From: Kribbella solani
GTDB taxonomy: Bacteria > Actinomycetota > Actinomycetes > Propionibacteriales > Kribbellaceae
Assembly (NCBI RefSeq): GCF_014205295.1
Contig: NZ_JACHNF010000001.1
Location: 5,394,001-5,458,000 of the forward strand
Length of the DNA stretch: 64,000 nt
Reading direction: 5' to 3'
This document shows, piece after piece, positions 24,204-32,709 of the stretch. The notes below the pieces were generated by a model, which was not told the DNA's origin, ran no database searches, and worked only from the letters and a program-made list of their open reading frames with translations. A program made the position numbers and the translations under genes. Within the stretch, counting starts at the first letter, position 1; every line of letters begins with the position of its first letter.

Positions 24204-24791
24204 ATGGGTAGTCGGTTGGTGCGGGGTGTGGGGGTGGCTTGTGGGGTGGCTGTTGTGGTGGGGGGTGGGGTTGGGTTTGCGGTGGGGGAGCCGGTGACGC
24301 CGGATGACGTTGTGGCGGCGCGGGTTTTGCCGGGGGATGTTTGTGCGCGGATCGGGGACGTTTCCGGGCTGTTGCCCAAGGCATCGGGTGGGGCGGTGAC
24401 GTTGGCGCAGGGTGGGAGTTCGACGGTGGTCTGCGAGGCGGGCAGTAGCCGGGCGAAGGTGAAGGCGTACACGTCGGCGAGTGTGAAGGTCAGCATCACG
24501 CCGTACGCGGGGCAGGACGCGGGCGCGGGGAATCCGCCGTTCACGCCGGTGCAGATGGCCAAGAAGGTGTACGCGCGGTCGCCGATGAAGGTGGTGCCGG
24601 ATCGGCCGTACCCGACGAAGGTCGCGCGGACGGCGGTCGGGCTGGTCGGTGAGTCGTGGATCGTGCATGCGGTGGTGCAGCACGAGGATGTCGTCGTGGT
24701 GGTGGACTACACGGCCAGCCCGGTGGACGCGGACGTGGCGCAGAAGGCGGCCGTGGCGCTGGCGGACCGGGCGATCTGGGAGAGCAAGTGA
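24204..24791 (+). CDS. Secreted protein, DUF3558-like style
   Basis: A 195-residue protein with an N-terminal signal or anchor (LVRGVGVACGVAVVVGGGVG, about residues 4-25) and an exported domain that contains two cysteines (DVCARIGDVSGLLPK and STVVCEAGSS), as in DUF3558-type actinobacterial secreted proteins. The C-terminal half follows the same 'duplicated beta' style (HAVVQHEDVVVVVDY). Its stop overlaps the GTG of the next gene, so the two products probably act together at the cell envelope. Confidence 0.7.
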   Translation: MGSRLVRGVGVACGVAVVVGGGVGFAVGEPVTPDDVVAARVLPGDVCARIGDVSGLLPKASGGAVTLAQGGSSTVVCEAGSSRAKVKAYTSASVKVSITPYAGQDAGAGNPPFTPVQMAKKVYARSPMKVVPDRPYPTKVARTAVGLVGESWIVHAVVQHEDVVVVVDYTASPVDADVAQKAAVALADRAIWESK

Positions 24792-26431
24792 ACAACGGCA
24801 CGCCGGAGATTCCGGGCTATCAGCTGGACCAGCGGTTGTTGCAGCATCCGCTGGCGGAGCTCTGGCATGGGCGTACGTTCACCGGGATGGAGGTCGTCGC
24901 GCTGGTACTCAGCGAGGCCGGCGCCGGTGACCCGACGGTTGTCGAGCGGCTGTCCCGCGCGAGTCGCGACGCGGCGCTGGTACCAGGTCAGCAGGAGACG
25001 CCGTTGTGGGCGGCGAACTTCAACTCCGGCCGGCCGTACGCGATCACCCAGCTGGTTCCGGGGCAGACCGGCGCGGAGCGGCTGATCGATCCGCTGGACG
25101 GGATCCTCGGCAACGACGACGAGTCCCTGCAGGCGGTCCGCGAACAGCTCAGCCGGTACGGCGCGGTGCCGCCGAACCACCTCGCCGAAACACCGAACGC
25201 AGCGGTCGCGGCACCGAACGCAGCACTGAACGCAGCGGGCGCGGCGGGCGCGGCGGGCGCGGCGGCGAACGTGACGCCGAACCCATCGGGCGCGGCGCCG
25301 AATGCACCAGCAGCGGCGCCGAATGCACCGGCGAACCCGTCGGCCGATGCGCCCAACGCAGCACGGAACCCGTCGGCCGGTGCTTCGAGCGCGGCATCGA
25401 ACCCATCGGACGCGCCGTCGAACGCGGTACCGAACGGGGCGGCGGCGATGAATGCGTCGGCGGTCGCGGCGCCGAATGGGGCGGCGGTGGATTCGTTGGC
25501 CGGAGCACCGAACTCGGTCGGGCAAGCGCCGAGCGCACAGAACATTCCCACGTACGCCGACCGACCGCAGGCACCTGCACAACAGCAGGCATCCGCACAA
25601 CTCCAGGCGCCCGCGCAACAGCAGGCACCTGCACAACAGCAGGTATCGGCGCAACCGCAGGTATCGGCGCAACAGCAGGTTGAGACGGATGTCGGTCCCT
25701 CGAGGATCGAGATTGCGCGGCAGTATCGGCGCAAGATCGGGGGCTGGGTTTATGCCGTGGTCGCGCTCGTTGTGCTGATCGTGTTCAGCGTCGCGTACTC
25801 GGTCGGTACCGCGGTCGGTGGCGCCGTCAAGGACGATCCGAACGACGCCGGCCCGGCGCCCGCCGTCAGCCCGGAGGCACTGCCGTCGACCGTTCTGCTG
25901 CCGCCGATCGAGCGCGTCACCACGGCGCCGTACAAGCAGCCGACCGGCGCGCCGGGCGTGCTCGCGGCGGTGTACCCGGCCGGTGCCGACGTGCAGGTGG
26001 TCACCAACGCCGAGCTGCCGTTCGCGCTCGGCTGGCCGCGACCGCCGCAGGTGGAATTCCTCGGTGACTCGTCGCAGCTGATTCTCCGGCGGATCGTCAC
26101 CAAGAGCGAGTACCGGGCGGATGGGGTCGGTGGCGCGATCAAGGCGCAGATCGCGTTGCATCCGTGCGCGAGCCTGGCGCGGTGCGTGTCGGACCGGCCG
26201 GCGTTCGATCAGCAGTGGACGAAGATCTACAAGACGACCGCGCCGGCGAAGGCGAAGGACGCCCGGACCTGGATCACCGAGTCGCCGCACGCGCCGTACG
26301 AGGTGACGGTCACGCGGGCGTTCCAGAGCGGTGGGCAGTGGTGGCTGGTCGGCGCGCTGGTGTCCGGCGAGTTGGCGACACCGGTGGAGATCCAGCGGGT
26401 CGTGAACGACATCTGGTGGCAGACCAGCTGA
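24788..26431 (+). CDS. Pseudokinase-like membrane protein with Ala/Pro/Gln linker
   Basis: A 547-residue protein, GTG start in a GTGA overlap. Residues about 1-110 resemble a degenerate protein-kinase N-lobe (GYQLDQRLLQHPLAELWHGR, then EVVALVLSEAG) with no catalytic loop. Residues about 130-300 are low complexity: NAPA/NPSA repeats and then QAPAQQQ/VSAQQQ repeats. One membrane helix lies near 320-342 and the C-terminal 200 residues are outside the cell, with a Cys pair (HPCASLARCVSD). It probably pairs with the secreted protein before it. A strong terminator follows. Confidence 0.7.
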   Translation: MNNGTPEIPGYQLDQRLLQHPLAELWHGRTFTGMEVVALVLSEAGAGDPTVVERLSRASRDAALVPGQQETPLWAANFNSGRPYAITQLVPGQTGAERLIDPLDGILGNDDESLQAVREQLSRYGAVPPNHLAETPNAAVAAPNAALNAAGAAGAAGAAANVTPNPSGAAPNAPAAAPNAPANPSADAPNAARNPSAGASSAASNPSDAPSNAVPNGAAAMNASAVAAPNGAAVDSLAGAPNSVGQAPSAQNIPTYADRPQAPAQQQASAQLQAPAQQQAPAQQQVSAQPQVSAQQQVETDVGPSRIEIARQYRRKIGGWVYAVVALVVLIVFSVAYSVGTAVGGAVKDDPNDAGPAPAVSPEALPSTVLLPPIERVTTAPYKQPTGAPGVLAAVYPAGADVQVVTNAELPFALGWPRPPQVEFLGDSSQLILRRIVTKSEYRADGVGGAIKAQIALHPCASLARCVSDRPAFDQQWTKIYKTTAPAKAKDARTWITESPHAPYEVTVTRAFQSGGQWWLVGALVSGELATPVEIQRVVNDIWWQTS

Positions 26432-26451
26432 CGTACCGAAAGATCTGCCGT

Positions 26452-26488
26452 AACGGCCCGCGCATCGAGCGCGGGCCGTTCTCTTTTT
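26452..26488 (+). terminator. Rho-independent terminator
   Basis: AACGGCCCGCGC-ATCGA-GCGCGGGCCGTT followed by CTCTTTTT: a 12-bp perfect stem, 5-nt loop and T-tract, 20 bp after the pseudokinase-like gene. Confidence 0.92.
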
Positions 26489-26583
26489 CACAAGCGGCAC
26501 CGGAAAGCGATTGTCGCGAAAACTTTGTGACCGGGTTCACTTCCAACCGGTTCTCAGACCCCGGTCGCGTCGCGTACGGTTAG

Positions 26584-26627
26584 TACCACTTGCACACTGG
26601 TATGTATCCACTGGAACGACTGGTATG
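26584..26627. promoter_or_regulatory. Repeated ACTGGTATG motif upstream of pckG
   Basis: ACTGGTATG occurs at 26596-26604 and 26619-26627, 23 bp apart, and an inverted TACCA lies at 26584-26588. The region is 130-170 bp before the pckG start and AT-richer than its surroundings. Such spaced repeats suit a regulator of gluconeogenic gene expression, but none can be named. Confidence 0.4.
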
Positions 26628-26756
26628 CGACAGATCACACCGCCAGCCAGCTGCAGCGCACCGCCGGAGACCCCGGCGGCCGGACGCCGTAACCGCCTTT
26701 CAGCGTCGAGGGGCCGAACGCGCCGGACCCGGCAGCCGAGAGGGAATGAGCCGCGC

Positions 26757-28685
26757 ATGACGACCATCGCCAATCCGACCCGCACCAAAGCCGACCACCG
26801 AGCCCCCGCGACCACTCCCGCCGACCAAGCAGACGCAGCAGACCCAGCAGATTCGGCAGCCGCCCCCGGCGACCGCACCGCGTACGACCTGAGCGGCGCG
26901 CCGACCCGGCACGACGGACTGCTGACCTGGGTTGCCGAGGTCGCGGCGCTCACGCAGCCGGACCGGATCCACTGGGTCGACGGCACGGACGCCGAGTACG
27001 CCAAGCTGACCGACGAACTGATCGCCGCCGGCACGATGGTCCGGCTGAACGACGAGAAGAAGCCGAACTCGTTCTGGGTCCGCACCGACCCCTCCGACGT
27101 GGCGCGGGTCGAGCAGCGGACGTTCATCTGCTCGGTCGACGAGAAGGACGCGGGTCCGACCAACAACTGGGTCGAGCCGGCGGAGATGAAGGCGACGCTG
27201 ACCGAGCTGTACCGCGGGTCGATGCGCGGCCGGACGCTGTACGTGGTGCCGTTCTGCATGGGCCCGTTGACGGCGGAGCAGCCGATGTTCGGCGTCGAGA
27301 TCACGGATTCGGCGTACGTGGTCGCGTCGATGCGGATCATGGCGCGGACCGGCGCCGAGGTGCTGGCGAAGATGGGTACCGACGCGAAGTACGTGCCCTG
27401 CCTGCACTCGGTCGGCGCGCCGCTGCAGCCGGGCGAGGCGGATGTGCCGTGGCCGTGCAACGACGAGAAGTACATCGTCCAGTTCCCGGAGGAGCGGGCG
27501 ATCTGGTCGTACGGCTCCGGGTACGGCGGGAACTCGTTGCTCGGCAAGAAGTGCTACTCGTTGCGGATCGCCAGCGCGATGGCCCGCGACGATGGCTGGC
27601 TGGCCGAGCACATGCTGATCCTGAAGCTGATCTCGCCGGAGCAGCAGGTGCACTACGTCGCGGCCGCGTTCCCGAGTGCCTGCGGCAAGACCAACCTGGC
27701 GATGCTCGACCCGACGCTGGACGGCTGGCAGGTCGAGACGCTCGGCGACGACATCGCCTGGATGCGGTTCGGCAAGGACGGCCGGCTGTACGCGGTGAAC
27801 CCGGAGTTCGGCCTGTTCGGCGTTGCCCCCGGCACCGGCTGGAAGACGAACCCGAACGCGATGCGGACGATCGAGAAGGGCAACTCGGTCTTCACCAACG
27901 TCGCGCTCACCGATGACGGCGACGTCTGGTGGGAGGGCTACTCGCCGACTCCCCCGGACCACCTGACCGACTGGAAGGGCCGGGAGTGGACGCCCGAGTC
28001 GGGTGAGCTGTCAAGCCATCCGAACAGCCGATTCTGTACGCCGATCATGCAGTGCCCGATCATCGCCGACGAGTACGACGACCCGAACGGCGTACCGATC
28101 TCCGCGATCATCTTCGGCGGGCGGCGGGCCACCACGGTGCCGCTGGTGACCGAGTCGCGGGACTGGGCGCACGGTGTGTTCATGGGCGCGACGCTGTCCT
28201 CGGAGACCACCGCCGCCGCGGTCGGGCAGGTCGGCGTGGTCCGCCGCGACCCGATGGCGATGCTGCCGTTCCTCGGGTACGACGCGGGGCAGTACTTCGA
28301 CCACTGGCTGACCGTCGGCAAGCAGCACGACGCGTCCCAGCTACCGAAGATCTTCTACGTGAACTGGTTCCGCAAGGACGAAGCAGGCAAGTTCGTCTGG
28401 CCGGGCTTCGGCGAGAACAGCCGCGTACTGAAGTGGGTGATCGAGCGGATCGAGGGTCAGGCGGACGCGGTCGAGACGCCGATCGGCCGGGTGCCGGCGC
28501 CGGACGCGCTCGACGTCACCGGACTCGACCTGACCGGTCAGGACCTGGCGATCGCGCTGGACGTCGACGCCGAGGAGTGGAAGGCCGAGATTCCGCTGAT
28601 CGAGGAGTGGTTCGAGAAGCTCGGCGACACCGTACCGACCGAGCTGAAGGTCGAGCTGGACAACCTGAAGGCCCGCTTGGGCTGA
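26757..28685 (+). CDS. pckG: Phosphoenolpyruvate carboxykinase (GTP)
   Basis: A 642-residue GTP-dependent PEPCK that converts oxaloacetate and GTP to phosphoenolpyruvate, CO2 and GDP, the first committed step of gluconeogenesis. It has the P-loop FPSACGKTNLAM near residues 303-314, the downstream LGDDIAWMRF metal site, the FCMGPL and GGNSLLGKK blocks and NWFRKDE. The usual length is about 600-610; the extra is a 35-residue Ala/Asp/Pro tail at the N-terminus. ATG at 26757 follows GAGGGAATGAG. The gene stands alone between terminators. Confidence 0.97.
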   Translation: MTTIANPTRTKADHRAPATTPADQADAADPADSAAAPGDRTAYDLSGAPTRHDGLLTWVAEVAALTQPDRIHWVDGTDAEYAKLTDELIAAGTMVRLNDEKKPNSFWVRTDPSDVARVEQRTFICSVDEKDAGPTNNWVEPAEMKATLTELYRGSMRGRTLYVVPFCMGPLTAEQPMFGVEITDSAYVVASMRIMARTGAEVLAKMGTDAKYVPCLHSVGAPLQPGEADVPWPCNDEKYIVQFPEERAIWSYGSGYGGNSLLGKKCYSLRIASAMARDDGWLAEHMLILKLISPEQQVHYVAAAFPSACGKTNLAMLDPTLDGWQVETLGDDIAWMRFGKDGRLYAVNPEFGLFGVAPGTGWKTNPNAMRTIEKGNSVFTNVALTDDGDVWWEGYSPTPPDHLTDWKGREWTPESGELSSHPNSRFCTPIMQCPIIADEYDDPNGVPISAIIFGGRRATTVPLVTESRDWAHGVFMGATLSSETTAAAVGQVGVVRRDPMAMLPFLGYDAGQYFDHWLTVGKQHDASQLPKIFYVNWFRKDEAGKFVWPGFGENSRVLKWVIERIEGQADAVETPIGRVPAPDALDVTGLDLTGQDLAIALDVDAEEWKAEIPLIEEWFEKLGDTVPTELKVELDNLKARLG

Positions 28686-28715
28686 CGAACCAAGGCCCGC
28701 TTGGGCTGACGAACT
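28668..28715 (+). repeat. 24-bp tandem duplication over the pckG stop codon
   Basis: AAGGCCCGCTTGGGCTGACG and four more bases occur twice in tandem; the first copy encodes the final KARLG and stop, the second lies outside the gene. It differs only in the last base, so the duplication is recent. Confidence 0.85.
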
Positions 28716-28751
28716 CCGGTCGTCGTTTCGGAAGCCGACGGCCGGGCGGGA

Positions 28752-28789
28752 AGCGCGGCGCCCTGGTCCACCGACCGGGGCGCCGCGCT
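28752..28789. terminator. Bidirectional terminator between convergent genes
   Basis: AGCGCGGCGCCC and GGGCGCCGCGCT flank an inner GGTC-CACC-GACC, giving one long hairpin with no T-tract. It lies between pckG and the phosphoribosyltransferase, which face each other. Confidence 0.7.
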
Positions 28790-28801
28790 GCGTACCAGGC
28801 C

Positions 28802-29434
28802 TCAGGTTTCCAGCGCCGCGCGGACCGCGTCGTCGGTGACCGGGGCGAAGTCGCGGTACGCCTGGCCGACCGCGTTGAAGTACCGCGGCGTCCACGCGCA
28901 CACCACCTCGTCCGCGACCCGCTCCAACCGCCGGCAGGTATCCGCCGCGCCGACCGGCACGGCGACGATCACGCGGGCCGGCCGCTGCTTTCGTACCGCC
29001 TCCACCGCGGCGCGCATCGTCGCGCCGGTCGCGAGCCCGTCGTCGACCAGGACGACCACCCGGTCGCGTACGTCGATCGGCGGGCGATCGCCCCGGTACG
29101 CGTGTTCACGCCGCCGCAGCTCGCGGACCTCCGCCGCGCGTACCTCCTCGAGTACGTCCGGGGCGACGTGCTCCGCGATCGACTCGTTGCGTACGACCTG
29201 CAGCGCGTCGCCGACGCCCGCGACCGCGCCCATCGCCAGCTCCGGCTGACCCGGCAGACCGAGCTTGCGGACGATCAGCACGTCGAGCTCGGCGCCCAGG
29301 GCGACCGCCACCGGGGCCGCGACCGGTACGCCGCCGCGCGCGAGCCCGAGGACCAGAACGGATCCGGGTACCCGGCCGAGCTCCGTGGCCAGAACCCGCC
29401 CGGCCGCCACCCGATCCGGGTACGGCCTCCTCAT
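28802..29434 (-). CDS. Phosphoribosyltransferase family protein
   Basis: A 210-residue type I PRTase-fold protein. The PRPP-binding signature is VVVLVDDGLATGATM (about residues 120-134); an N-terminal VLGLARGGVPVAAPVA with RKLGLPGQPELAMGAVA follows the pattern of the actinobacterial group often annotated as 'phosphoribosyltransferase' next to or fused with dienelactone hydrolases. The base substrate is unknown. ATG at 29434 is chosen; the frame is open far upstream antisense to the LLM gene. Confidence 0.85.
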   Translation of the reverse strand: MRRPYPDRVAAGRVLATELGRVPGSVLVLGLARGGVPVAAPVAVALGAELDVLIVRKLGLPGQPELAMGAVAGVGDALQVVRNESIAEHVAPDVLEEVRAAEVRELRRREHAYRGDRPPIDVRDRVVVLVDDGLATGATMRAAVEAVRKQRPARVIVAVPVGAADTCRRLERVADEVVCAWTPRYFNAVGQAYRDFAPVTDDAVRAALET

Positions 29435-29512
29435 CGCCCCATCATCCAACGTACGTTGGCCGGATGCGACCACCGGCGACCGGATCGGTGGCGCAGGACC
29501 TTGGAGCTCGCG

Positions 29513-30397
29513 ATGAAGATCGGTGTGATGCTGCCGCTCGGTGCCGGGGACGGTGCCCATGGAGGCATGCCGGGATGGCAGGACGTCCGCGCGGTCGCGG
29601 AGGCGGCCGAGCAGAACGGGCTGGACTCGGTGTGGCTCGCGGACCATTTCCTGTACCGCGACCCGGCCGGGCAGACGTACGGCATGCACGACAGCTGGAC
29701 CTTGCTCAGCGCGCTCGCCGCGGTCACCAGCCGGGTCGAGCTGGGGAACATGGTGCTGTGCGCGTCGTTCCGCGACCCGGGGCTGACCGCGAAAATGGCG
29801 GCGACGCTGGACGAGGTGTCCGGCGGGCGGCTGACGCTGGGTGTCGGCGCCGGGTGGCACGATCCTGAGTACGAGACGTTCGGGCTGCCCACCGATCACC
29901 GGGTCGGGCGGTTCGCCGAGTGGCTGGAGATCGTTGCCCGGCTGGTGCGCGGCGAGACGGTGACGTACGAGGGCACCTATTACTCGGTCCGGGAGGCGAA
30001 CCTGGATCCGGCGCCGCCGCATCGCATCCCGATCCTGGTGGCAGGCCGCCGGCCACGAATGATGCAGCTCACCGCGCAGTGGGCCGACAGCTGGAACACC
30101 GCCTGGTACGGCGCGCCGAACGCCACCGTCGAGGAACGCCTGGGGACGCTGCGCCAGGCCGTCGAAACCGCAGGCAAACCAGCCGGCTCGGTCGCTGCCA
30201 CGGTCGGCATCATCGTCCGCGACCCGGACCAGCCGGTCCACGATCCGAGCAGCCAGTCACTCGCGGTACAAGACCTCCCCGAGGCCATCACCGCCTACCA
30301 GAACCTAGGCGTCCAGCACCTGATCATCTCCCCCGAACCGATGACCCCAAGAACAGTCGAACTGATCGCCAAGGCGAAACAGTCACAAGACACCTAA
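29513..30397 (+). CDS. LLM-class F420-dependent oxidoreductase
   Basis: A 294-residue luciferase-like monooxygenase fold protein. It begins MKIGVMLPLGAGDGAHGG and has the TIM-barrel blocks GLDSVWLADHFLYRD, RVELGNMVLCASFRDPGLTAKMAATLDEVSGGRL split over strands, GVGAGWHDPEYETFG and RIPILVAGRRPRMM. These are typical of the F420-using actinobacterial subgroup, where the cofactor donates hydride; the substrate is unknown. GGAG is eight bases before ATG 29513. Divergent from the phosphoribosyltransferase gene. Confidence 0.9.
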   Translation: MKIGVMLPLGAGDGAHGGMPGWQDVRAVAEAAEQNGLDSVWLADHFLYRDPAGQTYGMHDSWTLLSALAAVTSRVELGNMVLCASFRDPGLTAKMAATLDEVSGGRLTLGVGAGWHDPEYETFGLPTDHRVGRFAEWLEIVARLVRGETVTYEGTYYSVREANLDPAPPHRIPILVAGRRPRMMQLTAQWADSWNTAWYGAPNATVEERLGTLRQAVETAGKPAGSVAATVGIIVRDPDQPVHDPSSQSLAVQDLPEAITAYQNLGVQHLIISPEPMTPRTVELIAKAKQSQDT

Positions 30398-30437
30398 CCA
30401 AAGGCCAACCCCAGCCAGGCACCACCTGGGGGTCCGG

Positions 30438-30450
30438 GGGGCGAAGCCCC
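30438..30450. other. GC-rich hairpin downstream of tRNA-Ser
   Basis: GGGGC-GAA-GCCCC inside a run of GGGTCCGGGGG repeats between the LLM gene and tRNA-Ser. Similar GGGGCTTCGCCCC sequences occur after tRNA genes of many actinobacteria. It may end both transcripts. Confidence 0.45.
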
Positions 30451-30536
30451 TCCGGGCGGGGTCCGGGGGTTGCACCCCTGGAAAGTTGCCGGAGCGGCCC
30501 CGGCCCGCGCATTCCGCGGACACAGGACCCCCGACG

Positions 30537-30626
30537 CGGAGGCGGCGGGATTTGAACCCGCGAGAGGGGATTACCCTCAACCCGCTTAGCAGGCGGGCGC
30601 CATCGACCGGACTAGGCGACGCCTCC
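30537..30626 (-). tRNA. tRNA-Ser (anticodon GCT)
   Basis: 90 nt on the minus strand with a long variable arm, as expected for serine. Acceptor stem GGAGGCG/CGCCTCC, anticodon loop CTGCTAA (anticodon GCT), T-arm CGGGTTCAAATCCCG. CCA is not encoded. No partial copy of its 3' end was seen nearby. Confidence 0.95.
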
Positions 30627-31036
30627 TCCGACGGTCCCCACGAAGAGGACACGACGACGGCCAAGGCTAACTGTTCGGACGTGGGATTGCCAAAAACGGC
30701 GTGCCAGGAATCGGAAGCAGTTCTGCACGTGAGGCCGAACAAGCGGGGTGAGCAGGCGGCCGCGCGGGCCGGGCGCGGTGGGGTCGGGCTGGCGGGCACG
30801 GCGGCGGGCCGTGGGGTTGCATAGCAGGTCGTGGGGTTTGGGGGTGGGCGGCACGCTGAGTGGTGTGGGTGGGACTTTCGGTGTGTCGGCCGGTGGCTGT
30901 GTACGCTGGCGGGCATCGACGGGGGTCGGCAGCATCATGACAACCAACCGGATGTCGTGGGCGTCTGAAGTACCGTTGGCCGCTGCGCGCGGCCGATGGA
31001 GAGGTCGTCACGTCGTCGATCAGGGAAACGGAGCCC
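30627..31036. other. Intergenic region upstream of LCP gene
   Basis: About 410 bp, G-rich in the middle. The frames across it give Arg/Pro-rich products and have no start signals. The last 130 bp must hold the promoter of the LCP gene; no confident -10/-35 pair or hairpin could be assigned. Confidence 0.4.
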
Positions 31037-32614
31037 ATGTCGCGGAGTACTCGCGCAGCCGGTCGGAGGGCGGCGCCTCGAGCCGGCCGATCCCGGGCCA
31101 GGTCGCACCGGGCGCGGACCGCGTCGAAGGCGATCGGCCTGACGCTGGTCAGCGCCCTGGTTCCCGGCTCCGGGCTGCTGATGGGCGGCCGGAAGAAGCT
31201 CGGCGCGTTCGTCCTGACGATCAGCATCGGCCTGTTGCTGATCGGTGGGTTCGTCGCCCTGACGCAGCGCGACTCGGTACTCAACCTGATTGTGTCGCCT
31301 CAGCAACTGCTGATCGTGACCGCGGTGGTGGTCGTACTCGGGGCCTGCTGGATCTGGGTGGTGGTCGCTTCGCACAAGCTGCTCCGCCCGGTGAGCATGA
31401 CGTACACGAGCCGGCTGGCCGGTTCGATGGTCGTCGGGGTGCTCTGTTTCGCGATCGCCCTCCCGACCACCGTCGCCGCGCAGTCCGTGATGGCACAGCG
31501 CAACCTGATCGGCGGGGTCTTCCAGTCCGAGAGCAACTCGAAGAGCGCGACCCGGCCGAAGGTGAACAAGCAGGACCCGTGGGCGAAGATCCCGCGGCTG
31601 AACATCCTGCTGCTCGGCGCCGACGACGGCGTCGGCCGGACCGGCGTCCGGACCGACACGGTGATCGTGGCGAGTATCGACACCAAGACCGGTGACACCG
31701 CCCTGATCTCGCTCAGCCGGAACTGGATGCGGATGCCGTTCCCGGAGGATTCACCACTGCACAAGGTGTACCCGGACGGGTACTGGGATCCGCACCTGGG
31801 CAACCGGGAGCAGCCGGAGTACTACCTGGACTCGATGTACGACAACGTCCCGAAGGCGCATCCGGGCATCCTCGGCCAGACCGACAACGAGGGCGCGGAC
31901 GTGGTCAAGCTGGCCGCCAGCGCCGCGCTCGGCCTGGACATCGACTACTACATGCAGGTCAACCTGGCCGGCTTCAAGGAGATCATCGACGCGGTCGGCG
32001 GGATCACCGTGAACGTGAACTACAAGGTGCCGATCGGCGGCGACTACGGTCAGGGCCCGGGAACGAACGGGCACAAACTGCCGAGCAGCTACATCATGCC
32101 GGGACCGAACCAGAAGCTCGACGGGTACCACGCGCTGTGGTTCGCCCGCGGCCGGTACGGGCTGAGTGACCCGTCGCGGCAGGAGCGGCAGCGCTGCACG
32201 ATCCACGCGCTGGTCAACAGCGTGAACCCGGCGACGCTGATCACGAAGTACAACGAGATCGCGGCGGCCAGCCAGGAGATGCTGCGCACCGACATTCCGC
32301 AGGACATCCTCGGCGCGTTCCTCCAGCTCGGCCTGAAGGTGAAGAACGCCAAGGTCACCAATATCGACCTGAACAAGAGCAAGAACTTCCCGACCGGCAA
32401 GAACCCGGACTACGAGGCGATGCGGGAGATCATCCAGAAGTCGATCGCGCCGAAGGCCGGCACCGCGCAGACGCCGCCGGCGACCCAGCCGGCCAAGAAG
32501 CCGACCACCACCCGGAAGCCGACCACGCCGAAGACCACCCCGACGCCGGGCGCCGCGCAGAACCTGAACGACGCCTGCGCCTACAACCCGAACGAGACCG
32601 GCACCGGGAACTGA
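31037..32614 (+). CDS. LytR-CpsA-Psr (LCP) family protein
   Basis: A 525-residue protein. The N-terminal third has four membrane helices (about 31-50, 56-76, 86-110 and 124-146), then an extracellular LCP domain (about 185-430) with LLLGADDGVGRTGVRTDTVIV, NLAGFKEIIDAVGGITVNV, and GRYGLSDPSRQERQR containing the essential Arg residues. LCP enzymes move undecaprenyl-linked glycopolymers to peptidoglycan. The C-terminal tail is Lys/Thr/Pro-rich and probably spans or binds the wall. Most family members have one N-terminal helix, so four is unusual. Confidence 0.92.
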   Translation: MSRSTRAAGRRAAPRAGRSRARSHRARTASKAIGLTLVSALVPGSGLLMGGRKKLGAFVLTISIGLLLIGGFVALTQRDSVLNLIVSPQQLLIVTAVVVVLGACWIWVVVASHKLLRPVSMTYTSRLAGSMVVGVLCFAIALPTTVAAQSVMAQRNLIGGVFQSESNSKSATRPKVNKQDPWAKIPRLNILLLGADDGVGRTGVRTDTVIVASIDTKTGDTALISLSRNWMRMPFPEDSPLHKVYPDGYWDPHLGNREQPEYYLDSMYDNVPKAHPGILGQTDNEGADVVKLAASAALGLDIDYYMQVNLAGFKEIIDAVGGITVNVNYKVPIGGDYGQGPGTNGHKLPSSYIMPGPNQKLDGYHALWFARGRYGLSDPSRQERQRCTIHALVNSVNPATLITKYNEIAAASQEMLRTDIPQDILGAFLQLGLKVKNAKVTNIDLNKSKNFPTGKNPDYEAMREIIQKSIAPKAGTAQTPPATQPAKKPTTTRKPTTPKTTPTPGAAQNLNDACAYNPNETGTGN

Positions 32615-32709
32615 TCCGGACAGCCGCTGAGACGGGGCTGGCCGGTTGAACCTTTCGCGGTGAAGGATTGGCTCAAAATGAAAATGAGTCATATCTGGGG
32701 GTGACCGGG

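Noticed and set aside
23106..24700. Several Gly- or Pro-rich frames over the G-rich repeat array, resembling PE_PGRS-like or proline-rich proteins
   Set aside because: They arise from repeat composition, lack start signals and differ between repeat units by frameshifting changes.
28052..29512. A 780-codon plus-strand frame running from within pckG across the phosphoribosyltransferase into the LLM gene
   Set aside because: Only the last 294 codons resemble a protein family; the rest is Arg/Gly-rich and out of frame or antisense to two clear genes.
30537..30626. A second integrated element at tRNA-Ser
   Set aside because: No integrase and no duplicated tRNA 3' end was seen near this tRNA.
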